This document shows positions 5,529-6,557 of a DNA stretch of 6,557 bases, one piece after another (the stretch's first letter is position 1; every line of letters begins with the position of its first letter). Origin of the DNA: Frankiaceae bacterium (lineage in GTDB: Bacteria > Actinomycetota > Actinomycetes > JAVEEJ01). The notes beneath the pieces are model-generated. The model saw only the letters and a program-made list of their open reading frames with translations. It made no database searches and had not been told where the DNA came from. The DNA is taken from contig JAVEEJ010000118.1 of NCBI GenBank assembly GCA_030840515.1, positions 1-6,557 on the forward strand, given 5' to 3'. The translations under genes and the position numbers were made by a program.

Positions 5529-6557
5529 TCAGATCTTCAGCAGGCCGCCCTGCCGCGGGCCGTCCTTGACGGCGATGAGATTCGCGTTCACGTAGGAGAT
5601 CTGGTGCTCCACGTGCCACTCAGACGGGTGGTAGGTCGCCATCCGGCTGACCTGGAACCGGCACTTGATGGGCGGCACGAAGTCGGCGTACTCGCTATCG
5701 GTGAAGTACCAGAACGAGTTCTCGTTGTAGAAGGCGACGTGTGTCGGGTCCTGCCAGGCACCACGGCCGTCGGTGCTCGGGGTGAGCGAGAGCAGGATGC
5801 CCCCGTGCGCCAGCACCCGGTAGAGCTCGTTGAACATCGCGATCTTGTCGGGCACGTGCTCGAGGAAGTCGACCGCGCGTACGACGCCGACGGAGGAGTC
5901 TGGCAGCGGGATCCCACCCGTGACGTCGGCGACGATGTCCACATCGGGGCCCTCGTAGATGTCGACGCCGAGATAGCCCGGTGGCTTGTTGTGCGCGGCG
6001 CCCATGTCGAGCGCCTTCAGCCCGCGTCGCTCTGACCAGGCAAGTGCCGCCGGCTGGACCCACTGGTCGTAGAGCTGGACCGTCTCGCGCTGGATCTGCG
6101 CGTTGATCTCGGGGTCCTTCTGGGTGTTGCGATCATGCACCCGCTGCAGGTAGAGGCACTCGTCGATGTGGTGGAAGTCGGTCTCCTGATAGAGCCGGCA
6201 CATCAGGTCCTGATCGTCGAGCACGGTGCGCGACGCGTCGTAGCCGCCGGCCTTGTCATAGGTACTGCGGCGGAAGGCCCGCACGTGGTTGGGCTGATAC
6301 CAGATGTAGCTGCAGTTGTGGGGGGACGGCTCGAGCGCCCGCGTCTCGAGTACGTCGCGACCATCGACCGTCGTCTCACGGGTTGTCCACCCGTACTCAG
6401 GCTGGAACGCCACCGGGTCCTTGGAGCCATCCGCGAGGATCTGCGCGCTGTTGCTGTAGACGAACCCGATGTCGGAGTTGGCGTCGAAGGCGGCGACCAC
6501 CTTCTCGATGGCAGTCGTCGCGAGCAGGTCGTCGTGGTCGAGCTCGACGAGGATCTC
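5529..6557 (-). CDS. Glycosyltransferase (GT2)-methyltransferase fusion, cut by right edge
   Basis: The 342 visible residues begin inside a GT-A fold: ELDHDDLL at the right edge carries the DXD-like metal/nucleotide-sugar motif of family 2 glycosyltransferases. It is followed by FVYSNSAQILADGS and by AGGYDASRTVLDDQDLMCRLY, where DDQDL matches the catalytic-base region. After a linker near WSERRGL, a class I SAM-dependent methyltransferase domain covers bases from about 6020 to 5590: LDMGAAHNKPPGYLGVDI (motif I and the acidic strand end), VRAVDFLEHVPD and a strand ending GGILLSLTPS. Motif I is GAA rather than the usual GxG, as in some glycan-associated methyltransferases. The frame is open to the right edge with no credible start (GTG 6500 is internal), so the nucleotide-binding N-terminus lies outside. 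The likely role is adding and methylating sugars on a surface glycan; sugar, acceptor and methylation site are unknown. Confidence 0.85.
   Translation of the reverse strand, partial: EILVELDHDDLLATTAIEKVVAAFDANSDIGFVYSNSAQILADGSKDPVAFQPEYGWTTRETTVDGRDVLETRALEPSPHNCSYIWYQPNHVRAFRRSTYDKAGGYDASRTVLDDQDLMCRLYQETDFHHIDECLYLQRVHDRNTQKDPEINAQIQRETVQLYDQWVQPAALAWSERRGLKALDMGAAHNKPPGYLGVDIYEGPDVDIVADVTGGIPLPDSSVGVVRAVDFLEHVPDKIAMFNELYRVLAHGGILLSLTPSTDGRGAWQDPTHVAFYNENSFWYFTDSEYADFVPPIKCRFQVSRMATYHPSEWHVEHQISYVNANLIAVKDGPRQGGLLKI

Noticed and set aside
1..6557. Search for insertion sequences, CRISPR repeats, tRNA genes and tandem repeats.
   Set aside because: No transposase-like frame, no spaced direct repeats, no tRNA-like cloverleaf and no long repeats were seen by eye; composition looks even across the window.

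Overview
The window is GC-rich (about two thirds G+C by eye), densely packed and strongly biased to G/C at third codon positions. It uses GTG starts and a TGATG stop/start overlap, and one gene may be leaderless. Together with the protein types this suggests a high-GC actinobacterium, perhaps Nocardioides-like. That placement is inference, because there is no rRNA or other marker here.

Layout from left to right. (1) Bases 1-281, plus strand: the C-terminal part of an APS kinase (cysC), cut by the left edge. (2) Bases 331-1158, minus: a PAPS-dependent sulfotransferase, convergent with cysC and separated from it by a short gap with two small hairpins. (3) Bases 1159-1401: a 243-base non-coding gap. 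(4) Bases 1402-2646 and 2646-3554, minus: cysN and cysD, the two subunits of ATP sulfurylase, overlapping by one base in a cysD-cysN operon. (5) Bases 3555-3617: a short divergent promoter region with a perfect inverted repeat, a promoter-like pair of hexamers for cysD and a possible hairpin over the ribosome binding site of the plus-strand gene. (6) Bases 3618-5522, plus: a membrane-anchored PAS-GGDEF-EAL protein predicted to make and/or degrade cyclic di-GMP. (7) Bases 5529-6557, minus: a family 2 glycosyltransferase fused to a SAM-dependent methyltransferase, cut by the right edge and ending six bases from the GGDEF-EAL stop.

How the genes fit together. CysD and CysN convert sulfate and ATP to APS, CysC phosphorylates APS to PAPS, and the sulfotransferase consumes PAPS. 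No PAPS/APS reductase or sulfite reductase is visible, and a sugar-transferring/methylating enzyme lies nearby. The simplest reading is therefore sulfation of a surface or secreted glycan or small molecule rather than cysteine synthesis. The cyclic di-GMP enzyme sits head-to-head with cysDN, which makes second-messenger control of the pathway an attractive but unproven idea. No mobile elements, CRISPR arrays, tRNAs or rRNAs were seen. The individual families are all known; the possible novelty is in the combination and in the cysD/GGDEF-EAL intergenic region.
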